Under the pieces are notes generated by a model. It had not been told where the DNA came from, searched no databases, and saw only the letters and a list, made by a program, of their open reading frames with translations. Positions 15,308-22,978 of a stretch of DNA of 64,000 bases are shown here, piece by piece. Position numbers and translations under genes: made by a program. Source of the DNA: Longimicrobium sp. (GTDB lineage Bacteria > Gemmatimonadota > Gemmatimonadetes > Longimicrobiales > Longimicrobiaceae); contig NZ_DASVSF010000071.1 of the NCBI RefSeq assembly GCF_036388275.1, positions 35,445 to 99,444 of the forward strand, in the 5' to 3' direction. Position 1 is the first letter of the stretch. The number at the start of each line of letters is the position of its first letter.

Positions 15308-17719
15308 TCAGGCCAGCTTTACGCCACGCAGGCGCAGGCTGTTGGCCACCACGCTCACCGAGCTGAACGCCATCGCCGCGCTGGCCAGGATGGGGCTCAG
15401 CAGCAGCCCCCACACCGGGTACAGCAGCCCGGCGGCGATGGGAATGCCGACGACGTTGTAGATGAAGGCCCAGAACAGGTTCTGCTTCATGGTCCTCATC
15501 GTCCGGCGCGACAGGTGGATGGCCGCCGCCACGCCGCCCAGGTCGCCGCGCATCAGGGTGACGTCGCTGGCCTCCATCGCCACGTCCGTCCCCGTGCCGA
15601 TGGCGATGCCCACGTCGGCCTGGGCCAGCGCGGGAGCGTCGTTGATGCCATCGCCCACCATCGCCACGACCTGTCCCCCCTCCTGCAGCCGCTTGATCTC
15701 CGCCACCTTGCCCTCGGGCAGCACCTCGGCCACCACGCGGTCGATCCCCGCCTGCCGGGCGACGGCCTCGGCGGTCGCGCGGTTGTCGCCGGTGAGCATC
15801 ACCACCTGCAGCCCCATCCGCTTCATCCGCGCGATGGCGGCTCTTGAGGACGGCTTGATGGGATCGGCGACGGCGACCAGGCCGGCGAGCTGTCCGTCGA
15901 CCGCCACGTACATCGGCGTCTTTCCCTCACCCGCCAGCCGCTGCGCATCCTCGCGCAGCGGGTCGGCGGATATGGAGTAGTCCGACATCAGCAGCGCGTT
16001 TCCGATGGCCACCGCGCGCCCATCCACCACGCCCAGCGCGCCGCGCCCGGTGACGGACTGGAAGCTCTCCGCGTCCGAAAGCGCCAGCCCCAGCTCCTTC
16101 GCGCGATTGACGATGGCGTCCGCCAGCGGGTGCTCGGACGACGCCTCCACCGACGCCACCAGCCGCAGCAGCTCGCCCTCGCTCGCGACGGGCGATCCAG
16201 AAGCCAGCATCAGCTCCGTGACCGTAGGGCGCCCCTCGGTGACGGTTCCCGTCTTGTCGAGCACCACCGTGCGGACGTCGCGTGCCCGCTGCAGCGCCTC
16301 GCCGCCCTTGATCAGCACGCCGGCTTCGGCACCCTTGCCCGTGGCCACCATCACGGCCGTGGGTACGGCCAGCCCCATGGCGCAGGGGCAGGCGATGATC
16401 AGCACCGCCACCGCCGCGGCGAAGGCGCGGACCCCGGGTGCCGCGTCAGCCGCCACGAACCAGACGACGAAGGTGGCGATGGCGATGGAAAGGACCACGG
16501 GAACGAAGATGGCGCTGATGCGGTCCGCCAGCCGCTGGATGGGCGCCCGCGAGCCCTGCGCGTCGCGCATCAGCTTTACGATCTGCGACAGCACGCTGTC
16601 CGCGCCCAGCGTGGTCGCCGTGTAGCGGAACGCGCCCGTGCGGTTGATGGTACCGCCGATCACCCGGTCGCCCGGGCCCTTCTGCACCGGCAGCGACTCG
16701 CCGGTGAGCATCGACTCGTCCACGGCGCTCTGCCCGGAGGCCACCTGGCCATCCACGGGAATGCGCTCGCCGGGGCGCACCAGCACCAGGTCGCCGTGCA
16801 GCACCTCGTCCACCGGCACGTCGGCCTCGGCGCCAGCGCGGAGGACGCGCGCGGTCTTCGGCTGCAGGTTGGCCAGCGCGCGCAGGGCCGACGAGGTCTG
16901 CCGCTTGGCGCGCGCCTCCATGGCGTTGCCCATCAGGATGAGCGCGATGATGAAGACCACCGCCTCGTAGTACACGTCGGGCTGCACGCCGCGGGCGATG
17001 AAGAAGCCCGGCGCCACTGTAGCCGCCACGGAGTAGACGAACGCCGCCCCCGTGCCGACCGCGATCAGCGTGTTCATGTCGGCCGAGTGGTGGCGGAAAG
17101 CGGCCCAGGCCCGCGTGTAGAAGTGCCGCCCGGCCCACGCCATGATCCCCACCGTCAGCGCCAGCAGCCCGTAGGCGATCACGCCGCGGGGAAGCTGGTA
17201 CAGCCAGGGCAGGGCACTGGAAAGCGCGGGGTTCATCCACGCCATCGCCCAGCGCATGAACGGGTCTACCGTGGCCCCGTGCCCCGCGTGTGCGTCCGCC
17301 GCCATCAGCGGCATGGAGGCGACCATCGCGATCATCGCCACGGCGAAGCTGGCGAGCGCCTTGGTCCGCAGCTCGCGGAACTCCTCGTCCTGCGCGCGGT
17401 CCTGCGCCTCCTGCTCTTGGAACGCGGTCTGGTCGTCGCGGGCCAGGTCGGCGCCGTAGCCGGTGCCGCGGATGGTATCCACCAGCGCCTCGGGCGAGGT
17501 GGCGCCCGGGTCGAAGTGAACCGTGGCGTTCTTCGTCATCAGGTTCACGGCCGCGGCCTGCACGCCGGGCTGCTTCTCCAGCGCCCGCTGCACGCGGCCG
17601 GAGCAGGCGGCGCACGTCATTCCGCTGACGGGAATCGTCACCTTGCCGGCCGCCGGCCGCGTCGTCGACGGCGTCGGCGGTGTCCCGGCATGCGTGTGGT
17701 GCTCGTGAGTGCTCTGCAT
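15308..17719 (-). CDS. copA: Copper-translocating P1B-type ATPase
   Basis: An 803-residue inner-membrane Cu(I) exporter. An N-terminal His-rich stretch (THEHHTHAG) precedes one heavy-metal-associated domain with GMTCAAC; then come membrane helices, the membrane CPC motif in ACPCAMGLA, the phosphorylation site DKTGTVTEG, the nucleotide motif SEHPLADAI and GDGINDAPAL. One HMA domain instead of two is common. ATG 17719 has an upstream AGGGTGAGG site; GTG 17731 is an alternative. It follows copZ and the cupredoxin gene in one operon. Confidence 0.95.
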   Translation of the reverse strand: MQSTHEHHTHAGTPPTPSTTRPAAGKVTIPVSGMTCAACSGRVQRALEKQPGVQAAAVNLMTKNATVHFDPGATSPEALVDTIRGTGYGADLARDDQTAFQEQEAQDRAQDEEFRELRTKALASFAVAMIAMVASMPLMAADAHAGHGATVDPFMRWAMAWMNPALSSALPWLYQLPRGVIAYGLLALTVGIMAWAGRHFYTRAWAAFRHHSADMNTLIAVGTGAAFVYSVAATVAPGFFIARGVQPDVYYEAVVFIIALILMGNAMEARAKRQTSSALRALANLQPKTARVLRAGAEADVPVDEVLHGDLVLVRPGERIPVDGQVASGQSAVDESMLTGESLPVQKGPGDRVIGGTINRTGAFRYTATTLGADSVLSQIVKLMRDAQGSRAPIQRLADRISAIFVPVVLSIAIATFVVWFVAADAAPGVRAFAAAVAVLIIACPCAMGLAVPTAVMVATGKGAEAGVLIKGGEALQRARDVRTVVLDKTGTVTEGRPTVTELMLASGSPVASEGELLRLVASVEASSEHPLADAIVNRAKELGLALSDAESFQSVTGRGALGVVDGRAVAIGNALLMSDYSISADPLREDAQRLAGEGKTPMYVAVDGQLAGLVAVADPIKPSSRAAIARMKRMGLQVVMLTGDNRATAEAVARQAGIDRVVAEVLPEGKVAEIKRLQEGGQVVAMVGDGINDAPALAQADVGIAIGTGTDVAMEASDVTLMRGDLGGVAAAIHLSRRTMRTMKQNLFWAFIYNVVGIPIAAGLLYPVWGLLLSPILASAAMAFSSVSVVANSLRLRGVKLA

Positions 17720-17735
17720 CCTGTCCCTCACCCTT

Positions 17736-18116
17736 CTACTCGACCGTGAGCTTGCCGCGAAGCATGCTCATGCCGCAGGTGAACTCGTAGCTGCCCGCGC
17801 GCTCGGGCGTGATCTCGACGGTGGTCTGCTTGTGCGCCGGCAGGAACTTGCGGATGCCGAAGTCGGGAAAGACCACTTCCTCCGAGCACCCGGAAGTCTC
17901 CTGCCGATCGAACACCAGCCGCACGGGCGCCCCCTGCTTCACCTTCACGTGCGCGGGCTGGTAGCCACCCTGCACGGTGATGGTCACCTGCTGCACGCCC
18001 GCCGCACCGACGGCTGCCTCCGCCGTGGTGCGACCCGCGAGAAAGAAGTACCAGTTGACCCAAACGATGGCGGCCAGCCCGCCCACCACCACCATCCACT
18101 CGGTGGCGTTCATCAC
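17736..18116 (-). CDS. Membrane-anchored cupredoxin-domain protein
   Basis: A 126-residue protein with one N-terminal membrane segment (VVVGGLAAIVWVNWYFFLAG) and a C-terminal cupredoxin fold facing the periplasm. Candidate copper ligands lie in ETSGCSEEVVFP and YEFTCGMSMLRG, the end being a typical Cys-x-Met-x-Met arrangement. Probably buffers or passes copper to the CopA system. GTG 18116 overlaps the copZ stop by 4 nt; the ATG three bases on is an alternative start. 16 bases separate its stop from the copA ATG. Confidence 0.88.
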   Translation of the reverse strand: MMNATEWMVVVGGLAAIVWVNWYFFLAGRTTAEAAVGAAGVQQVTITVQGGYQPAHVKVKQGAPVRLVFDRQETSGCSEEVVFPDFGIRKFLPAHKQTTVEITPERAGSYEFTCGMSMLRGKLTVE

Positions 18117-18322
18117 GCACCTCGCGGCTGATAGCCCTCGTCCGCGATGGCCGAGGCGATTGCATCCGTGGTGACGGTACGCGGATCGTATTGCAAGGAT
18201 GCCTCGCCCACGCGAACGCTCTCCACCTGCACCCCGTCGATTCCCTCCAGCGCGCGCCTGACCGCTCCCACGCAGTGCCCGCAGCTCATCCCGTCGATTT
18301 CCAGCGTCAGCCTCTCCATCAT
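18113..18322 (-). CDS. copZ: Heavy-metal-associated domain protein, CopZ-like copper chaperone
   Basis: A 69-residue ferredoxin-fold domain with the Cu(I)-binding motif GMSCGHC near residue 11 and the usual ADEGYQP end. It delivers cytosolic copper to CopA. First gene of the copper operon. Two adjacent ATG codons exist (18322 and 18319); the GGGAGGG site favours the second by spacing. A CsoR-type palindrome and promoter lie directly upstream. Confidence 0.92.
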   Translation of the reverse strand: MMERLTLEIDGMSCGHCVGAVRRALEGIDGVQVESVRVGEASLQYDPRTVTTDAIASAIADEGYQPRGA

Positions 18323-18347
18323 ACCCTCCCGTGCAGGACGATCATGT

Positions 18348-18393
18348 TACCCCCCACGGGTACCAGTTTATATACCCCCACACCCTATGTCAA
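18348..18393 (-). promoter_or_regulatory. Promoter and CsoR-type operator of the copper operon
   Basis: On the minus strand TTGACA (18393-18388) is a perfect -35, with TAAACT (18370-18365) at 17-bp spacing or TATAAA (18372-18367) at 15 bp as the -10. Directly after it TACCCCCCACGGGTA (reads the same style on both strands, 18348-18362) matches the known CsoR operator layout TACCC-N-GGGTA, and GGGGGTATA inside the spacer supplies another half-site. Repressor bound here would block the promoter. The csoR gene at the operon end is the obvious regulator. Confidence 0.75.
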
Positions 18394-18414
18394 GTGTCGG
18401 TTGCCGGTCACGAA

Positions 18415-18449
18415 AACAGCCCCCGACGCCGCTGGCGCCGGGGGCTGTT
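18415..18449 (-). terminator. Intrinsic terminator of the 81-aa gene
   Basis: AACAGCCCCCG and CGGGGGCTGTT form a stem with an inner CGCC/GGCG continuation. On the minus strand it is followed by TTCG with T residues. It lies 28 bases past the stop of the gene ending at 18477. Confidence 0.8.
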
Positions 18450-18476
18450 CTGACACGATTCCCTACTTCCTGCCGT

Positions 18477-18722
18477 TCAGGCGATTCCCGCCGCCGTCTT
18501 GGCCCACTCCAGCCGCCGGCGCAGCTCCTTCTCGCTCATCGTGCCGATGGCCAGGTGCGCCGCGTCGATGCTGTTGAAGTCGATCGGCGCCGTCACGGGC
18601 TCCGTTCCGGGCTCGTCAGGCAGGCGAAAGGCCAGCAGCGCGCCGTTGCGCAGGTGCGCCACCTTGGTGGGCAGGGCGACCGCTTCCCACGTGCGGCCAT
18701 GATCGTCGATGATGCTCCTCAT
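18477..18722 (-). CDS. Hypothetical protein (81 aa)
   Basis: Sequence MRSIIDDHGRTWEAVALPTK followed by AHLRNGALLAFRLPDEPG suggests a small beta domain, and the C-terminal TMSEKELRRRLEWAKTAAGI a single amphipathic helix. No signal, membrane segment or known family recognised. Own terminator downstream and 21 bases to the RNase D stop upstream, so it is probably transcribed together with RNase D. Composition is like its neighbours. Confidence 0.7.
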   Translation of the reverse strand: MRSIIDDHGRTWEAVALPTKVAHLRNGALLAFRLPDEPGTEPVTAPIDFNSIDAAHLAIGTMSEKELRRRLEWAKTAAGIA

Positions 18723-18743
18723 CCGTTCTATCCTCCAGGTTCG

Positions 18744-19874
18744 TCAGCCGCGGTTGATGGCTTTCAGCAGGCCCTGGCCCACCGCCTCTACCTGCCAGGT
18801 GCGCACGCCGGGCACCTGCGCCAGCTCGTCGATGGTGCGGGGCTGCGCCCGGGCGATTTCTTCGAGCGTGGCGCGTGGAATCAGGAATCCCGCGTCCAGG
18901 TTCAGCTGGTCGGCCAGGCGGGTGCGGGCGTCGCGCAGGGCCTCGAAGCGGGCCTCCTGCTCGGGGTCGCGCTCGAACCGCTGTCCCCGCGGCCAGCGCG
19001 GAAGCTGGTCTTCGGGAACGTCAAGGCCTCGCTGCACGGCGGCCAGGATGTCGCGCCCGCGGCGCTGCGCCAGCCCTTCGGAAATGCCGGTGACGGAAGG
19101 CAGGTCGCGCATGCTTCCCGGCGGCGCGGCGCTCATTTCCAGCAGCGCCTGGTTGCCCAGGATGCGGAAGGTGGCCTGGTCGCGCTCGCGCGCCACGCCC
19201 TCGCGCCACGCGTGAAGCTCGCGAAGGATGGCCAGGCCGCGCGGCGCCAGGTCGCGCGCGCCCTTGATGCGCATGAACGCTTCCTTGCCGTCTTCCGGCT
19301 CCGTCCAGCGCGTGCCCTCGCGGCGCAGGAACTCCTCTTGCGCCCAGTGCAGCCGGCCCATCTGCTCCAGCGCCGCCTTCAGGCGGTCGCGCAGGTCGGG
19401 AAGGTGCGCCGTGTCGGTGGCGGCGTACTGCTTCATCCCCTCCGACAGCGGGCGCTCGGCCCAGTCGGCGCGCTGGAACTCCTTGGGAAGCTTGATCCCC
19501 AGGTGCTTCTCGACGATGGTGCCCAGCCCCAGGGCGCGCTCGCCCAGAAAGGCGGCGGCGATCTGCGTGTCGAACAGCCCCGAGATGCCCATCCCGGCGT
19601 CGCGGTCCAGGATGCGCAGGTCGTAGTCGGCGTCGTGAAAGATCTTTTCGATCGAGGGATCTTCCAGCACGTCCTTCAGCGGCGACAGGTCCTCGACGGC
19701 GAGCGGATCCACCAGCCAGTTCTGCGTCCGCGACGAAACCTGCAGCAGGCTCAGCCGGTCGAAGTAGCGGTGGTAGCCGGCGGCTTCGGTGTCTACGCCC
19801 AGCAGCGGTTCCGCGCGTAGCGTCTGCGCCAGCTCGCGAAGTGCCTCGGGGGTATCGATGGTCGTGTAGTCCAT
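18744..19874 (-). CDS. rnd: Ribonuclease D
   Basis: A 376-residue 3'-5' exoribonuclease that trims tRNA precursors. The DEDDy catalytic residues are visible in LLGVDTEAAG (Exo I), IFHDADYDLRIL (Exo II) and YAATDTAHLPDLRD (Exo III, Tyr/Asp). An HRDC domain follows (LAILRELHAWREGVARERD and later copies). Exo I ends DTEAAG rather than the common DTEF, a small variation. ATG 19874 is preceded by GGAGAGA; a longer upstream extension is rejected. Confidence 0.92.
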   Translation of the reverse strand: MDYTTIDTPEALRELAQTLRAEPLLGVDTEAAGYHRYFDRLSLLQVSSRTQNWLVDPLAVEDLSPLKDVLEDPSIEKIFHDADYDLRILDRDAGMGISGLFDTQIAAAFLGERALGLGTIVEKHLGIKLPKEFQRADWAERPLSEGMKQYAATDTAHLPDLRDRLKAALEQMGRLHWAQEEFLRREGTRWTEPEDGKEAFMRIKGARDLAPRGLAILRELHAWREGVARERDQATFRILGNQALLEMSAAPPGSMRDLPSVTGISEGLAQRRGRDILAAVQRGLDVPEDQLPRWPRGQRFERDPEQEARFEALRDARTRLADQLNLDAGFLIPRATLEEIARAQPRTIDELAQVPGVRTWQVEAVGQGLLKAINRG

Positions 19875-20041
19875 TCTCTCCGTTTCCCTGGAACCCGCAA
19901 AATCGCCCGCCGCGCAGGGCATCGCAAGGTCCGGGCTCCGGCGGATGGAGCGTGACTGGACGGCCCTGCGCGGGACCGCCAGGTTTACGCCGCGTTCAGA
20001 TCGTCGACCATCCCTCGTTTTGAGATCCACCCGCCCCGCCC

Positions 20042-20830
20042 ATGACCATGCTTCTGTTGATCCAGGCGCAGCCCGCATCCGACAACGCTGCCGTGGGACT
20101 GTACGGGATGGCGGTGATTGCCGCGTTCTTCATTGCCCTCCTGGGGAGCTTTCGTCTGCAGGCGGCGCAGGGGTGCCTGATCTTCGCCCTGATCTGGATG
20201 TGGATGCTGACGGGCAGCAGCTTGGCGATGCGCGGGCATTTCGTGGCCGCTGCGGTCGTCGCTGGCGCCGGGTACTGGGTGGCGCTGAAGGCGCACAGGC
20301 TGAAGAGCGAGGCCGAAGCGGAGGCGTGGCGCGCGAAAGAACGCGCCGAGCAGGAAATCCAGCGGCAGAAGGAGGAGGCACTGCGAAGGCAGCGCGCCAT
20401 CGTCCCCGCGTCGGCGAAGCTGGTTGGCCTGGTGACGTACCGGGGCGGCCTTCCGGAGGTGGAAGCCGGGCAGGTGGTGGAACTGCTGGCTGCGACGGAG
20501 AAGTTGTTCCTGGTGCCGATGGACGTCGCGAAGCAGGCGGCGATGGTGGACGTCAGTCGGTCCACGCACCTGTGGGTCGCGGAGGCTACGGGAACGGTGG
20601 TGCTGGCCACCGACTCGGCGACGGGCTGGCCGCAGCAGGTGGAGTTCGGGCCGGCGGAGGGAGGCATCGCGACCGCGCGCGACCTGTACGCGCGCCTGGC
20701 CCGCGTGCTGCCCGCCCGCGCCCTGTCGAAGCCAGCCGCCGTCCGCTCCACCGCAATCCCCTGCTCGGGCTGCGGCGCCGCCATCGCCGTGGACGCCCCT
20801 GCCTGCCGCTACTGCGGCCGCCCTGCGTGA
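20042..20830 (+). CDS. Membrane protein with coiled coil and C-terminal zinc ribbon
   Basis: A 262-residue protein. Two or three hydrophobic helices occupy residues 15-80, followed by a charged Glu/Arg/Gln coiled coil (KSEAEAEAWRAKERAEQEIQ onward, about 85-120), a middle domain of unknown fold, and a C-terminal zinc ribbon CSGCGAAIAVDAP-CRYCGRP. Zinc ribbons of this kind are often protein-interaction modules. Function unknown. A small antitoxin-like gene starts 9 bases downstream and may be in the same transcript. Confidence 0.75.
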   Translation: MTMLLLIQAQPASDNAAVGLYGMAVIAAFFIALLGSFRLQAAQGCLIFALIWMWMLTGSSLAMRGHFVAAAVVAGAGYWVALKAHRLKSEAEAEAWRAKERAEQEIQRQKEEALRRQRAIVPASAKLVGLVTYRGGLPEVEAGQVVELLAATEKLFLVPMDVAKQAAMVDVSRSTHLWVAEATGTVVLATDSATGWPQQVEFGPAEGGIATARDLYARLARVLPARALSKPAAVRSTAIPCSGCGAAIAVDAPACRYCGRPA

Positions 20831-20839
20831 GGGAAAGTC

Positions 20840-21013
20840 ATGTCTGATTGCAGCGATCCCAAAGCCGACCGGCTCATACGGCAGCGGGAGCACGACATCG
20901 TTCTGGCGGACGTCTCCGACATCCAGGAATTCGTAGCCTCGCTGCCGGACCGTGATACGCGGCCTGTCGATGAGATCCTGGGATACGACGACTTCGGACT
21001 GCCGTCGAACTGA
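20840..21013 (+). CDS. Small orphan antitoxin-like protein (57 aa)
   Basis: Begins MSDCSDPKADRLIRQREHDI and ends VDEILGYDDFGLPSN. The acidic ending EILGYDDFGLP is typical of small toxin-binding tails in type II antitoxins, while the usual N-terminal DNA-binding domain is missing. GGGAAAG lies just upstream of ATG 20840. No toxin gene follows; the next gene is on the opposite strand. Probably a truncated or orphan antitoxin; it could also be an unrelated small protein. Confidence 0.55.
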   Translation: MSDCSDPKADRLIRQREHDIVLADVSDIQEFVASLPDRDTRPVDEILGYDDFGLPSN

Positions 21014-21055
21014 GGCATGCCCAGGTAGCGGTGCAGCCCTGCGTACGAATCCGCG

Positions 21056-21475
21056 TCAGAACACGCCGTCGTACCCGCGCTTCCGCGCATCGGCCTTGAG
21101 CCACTGCTGCGCTCCGCCATCATCCCGGAAGTACTTCGCGTCTGCGGGCTCTCTGCCGACCATCACCACGCCGTCATGGCTGATGTACACGTGTTCGGGG
21201 ATGCCTGCGTCGCCGCCCGGGTTGTGGATCCGGAATCCCCGGAAGCCCAGAATCCCCAGCGGCAGTTCCGTCGTGGCGGCTGGTGAAAGCTCGCGTAGCT
21301 GTTCGGCCAGTTCCACCGCGTCGGCTTCGCTCAGGACCCACCGGGGATTGGGGATCCCGCTGAACGCATCCAGCTCCACGACGGCATCGGTGGCGCCCAC
21401 CTTCGGCTCGGCGGGCGCGGCGCAGCCCAGCGTGGCCGCGATCAGCAGTGGAATGGCGAGTCGGAAGATTGTCAT
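21056..21475 (-). CDS. Putative lipoprotein (139 aa)
   Basis: Starts MTIFRLAIPLLIAATLGC, with a lipoprotein signal and lipobox TLGC. The mature domain contains DAFSGIPNPRWVLSEADAVE, then an HNPGGDAGIPEHVYISHDG stretch and ends in ARKRGYDGVF. No catalytic motif recognised. ATG 21475 is preferred since it begins the signal peptide; the upstream in-frame ATG at 21511 would bury it. The gene converges with the small antitoxin-like gene. Confidence 0.75.
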   Translation of the reverse strand: MTIFRLAIPLLIAATLGCAAPAEPKVGATDAVVELDAFSGIPNPRWVLSEADAVELAEQLRELSPAATTELPLGILGFRGFRIHNPGGDAGIPEHVYISHDGVVMVGREPADAKYFRDDGGAQQWLKADARKRGYDGVF

Positions 21476-21550
21476 CGACACATAGGCCGTGGAACGTAAG
21501 GTGGATTGCACCCATAAACGGCTGGGCGGGGCCGGTCCGGACGGGATGGA

Positions 21551-21757
21551 TCAGCCGGGTTCATCGACCGCCAGGATCGCTTCGATGATCTCTTCGCCGC
21601 GAACGCGGGCGCGGCCGCTGTTCATCGACCGGCGGTCCTCTAGGCGCCCATCCGGAAGGCGCACGCGGACCAGCACGTGCGAGGCAAAGGTCATCGCCGG
21701 GTTCCAGGTGGCGGTGCGGCCCTCGTCGGAAAGGCGCGCGGGAATGGGATCGGGCAT
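21551..21757 (-). CDS. Hypothetical small protein (68 aa)
   Basis: An open frame from ATG 21757 with predicted strand-rich centre (TFASHVLVRVRLPDGRLEDR) and a helical end (RGEEIIEAILAVDEPG). No family, signal or membrane segment. It is divergent from the YggX-like gene. Codon use is compatible with coding but length is small, so this is tentative. Confidence 0.4.
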   Translation of the reverse strand: MPDPIPARLSDEGRTATWNPAMTFASHVLVRVRLPDGRLEDRRSMNSGRARVRGEEIIEAILAVDEPG

Positions 21758-21852
21758 GGGGATTGGACCGCGCCTTGCGCCACGGGTTACATTCGATGGA
21801 AGCTGATGCGCCCGGCGGGCGCCTGACCAACACGAACAACAGACCGACTCAG

Positions 21853-22131
21853 ATGGCCGACGTCACCTGCGCGCGCTGCGGAGAAACCAGGGCGGGAATG
21901 CCGTTCGCGCCGTTCAACAACGACCTGGGCAAGCGCATCCACGCCTCCATCTGCCAGGAGTGCTGGGCCCTGTGGCTCAAGCAGCAGACGATGCTGATCA
22001 ACCACAACGGCCTGAACGTGCGCGACCCCGAGGCCAAGACGTTCCTGTACGACCAGACGGAGAAGTTCCTCTTCCGGAGCGGCGACGCCGAAGAGGTAGA
22101 CACCAGCAAGCAGGGCACCATCCAGTGGTGA
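21853..22131 (+). CDS. YggX-like Fe(II)-trafficking / oxidative protection protein with added cysteines
   Basis: A 92-residue cytoplasmic protein. PFNNDLGKRIHASICQECWA and WLKQQTMLINHNGLNVRDPE align with the YggX core (LGKRI, W-x2-W, Q-T-M-L-I-N-x3-L-N, FLF). YggX protects Fe-S enzymes from oxidative damage. This version begins VTCARCGETR and has CQEC, so it has two CxxC pairs that could form a zinc or iron knuckle absent in the E. coli protein. The cysteine-cluster peptide gene follows 73 bases downstream on the same strand. Confidence 0.82.
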   Translation: MADVTCARCGETRAGMPFAPFNNDLGKRIHASICQECWALWLKQQTMLINHNGLNVRDPEAKTFLYDQTEKFLFRSGDAEEVDTSKQGTIQW

Positions 22132-22204
22132 GCCCGGCGCGCTTGTGCGCGGCGCGCCATGCGGTTACCGTTGTGGCTGCACCCACGTGAACCAGCGAGA
22201 CGCC

Positions 22205-22297
22205 ATGACCGATCCCAAGACCTGCTGCTGCGACAAGTGCTGCTGTGAGGGCGACTGCTGCGCGGACTGCTGCTGCGAGCAGACCTGCTGCTGCTGA
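22205..22297 (+). CDS. Cysteine-cluster peptide, mini-metallothionein candidate (30 aa, 14 Cys)
   Basis: ATG 22205 opens a 30-codon frame reading MTDPKTCCCDKCCCEGDCCA then DCCCEQTCCC. Fourteen of thirty residues are cysteine, arranged CCC-x2-CCC-x3-CC-x2-CCC-x3-CCC with acidic and polar spacers and no aromatic residue, as expected for a thiolate metal cluster. Such a pattern is not explained by chance GC-rich sequence because the frame begins with ATG, ends TGA, and is followed 28 bases later by an intrinsic terminator. The ribosome site is weak (GCGAGA). Metal binding is inference; neighbours (YggX-like upstream) are compatible with metal or redox stress. Confidence 0.7.
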   Translation: MTDPKTCCCDKCCCEGDCCADCCCEQTCCC

Positions 22298-22325
22298 CCT
22301 GAACGGCCGCACCGAAAATCGAAGA

Positions 22326-22354
22326 AGCCCCGCCATCCAGCGGGGCTTTTCGTT
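22326..22354 (+). terminator. Rho-independent terminator after the Cys-cluster gene
   Basis: AGCCCCGC (22326-22333) pairs with GCGGGGCT (22340-22347), then TTTCGTTT. It ends the plus-strand unit carrying the YggX-like gene and the cysteine peptide, and faces the convergent gene ending at 22363. Confidence 0.88.
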
Positions 22355-22362
22355 TGTGCCTC

Positions 22363-22974
22363 CTATCCGTCGCCACGCCTCGCCACGAAATCGTCGAAGT
22401 CGCGGATACTCGTGCCGTGTCCCGACAGCGCAAAGTCGTACACGTCTCGGCTGGTGATCGTGTCTCGGTACTCGCGCCGCACGTGCACCGCGTCCTTGAT
22501 GCGCAGCACCAGGTCGCGGTCCGCGCGGGCCAGGCTGCGCGCAAGCTGTTGGTGTTCGGCCATCTTCGCTTCGAAGGCCGCATCGTCCCAGGCCCACAGG
22601 TCGATCTTCCACACCCGTTCCCGGTCCGGCGACAGGAGCTTCCAACCGCAGTACAGTCCTTCGCCGTACGGGTTTCCCGGCCGCCGGTACTCGTCGTTGA
22701 AGCTGGCGCGTACCACCGGGTACCCCTGCCGCTCCATGCACCCGTGAAGCGCGGGAACCACCGACAGCAGGCGCTGCCCCTCGTGCGGGTGAAGCCGGGT
22801 GTACAGGTCGATGTCGGGCCACACCATCAGGTCCAGGTCCACGCTGCCGACGACCTCGACCGTCCCGACGAGGTCGTGGATCACCTCCAGGGCGCCCGTG
22901 CCGCGGAGAAGACGGTACGCTTCGGCCCGCAGCGCCGCCGCCCGTTCGCGAAGAACTCCGGCCTCGGCGTCCAC
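22363..22974 (-). CDS. Nucleotidyltransferase-fold protein (203 aa)
   Basis: EVVGSVDLDLMVWPDIDLYTRL (split here only for description) carries a Gly-Ser and spaced acidic residues like the G-S-x-D-x-D motif of small nucleotidyltransferases. Later blocks GLYCGWKLLSPDRERVWKID and LVLRIKDAVHVRREYRD fit the same fold. Substrate unknown; antibiotic-modifying and RNA-modifying enzymes share this fold. GTG 22974 lies 4 bases after the DUF1611 stop, so the two genes are an operon. Confidence 0.65.
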   Translation of the reverse strand: MDAEAGVLRERAAALRAEAYRLLRGTGALEVIHDLVGTVEVVGSVDLDLMVWPDIDLYTRLHPHEGQRLLSVVPALHGCMERQGYPVVRASFNDEYRRPGNPYGEGLYCGWKLLSPDRERVWKIDLWAWDDAAFEAKMAEHQQLARSLARADRDLVLRIKDAVHVRREYRDTITSRDVYDFALSGHGTSIRDFDDFVARRGDG

Positions 22975-22978
22975 GTCG

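Noticed and set aside
16130..17749. 539-codon plus-strand open frame opposite copA
   Set aside because: Antisense shadow caused by GC-rich codon use; its translation is His/Arg/Gly-rich with no family, and copA is unambiguous.
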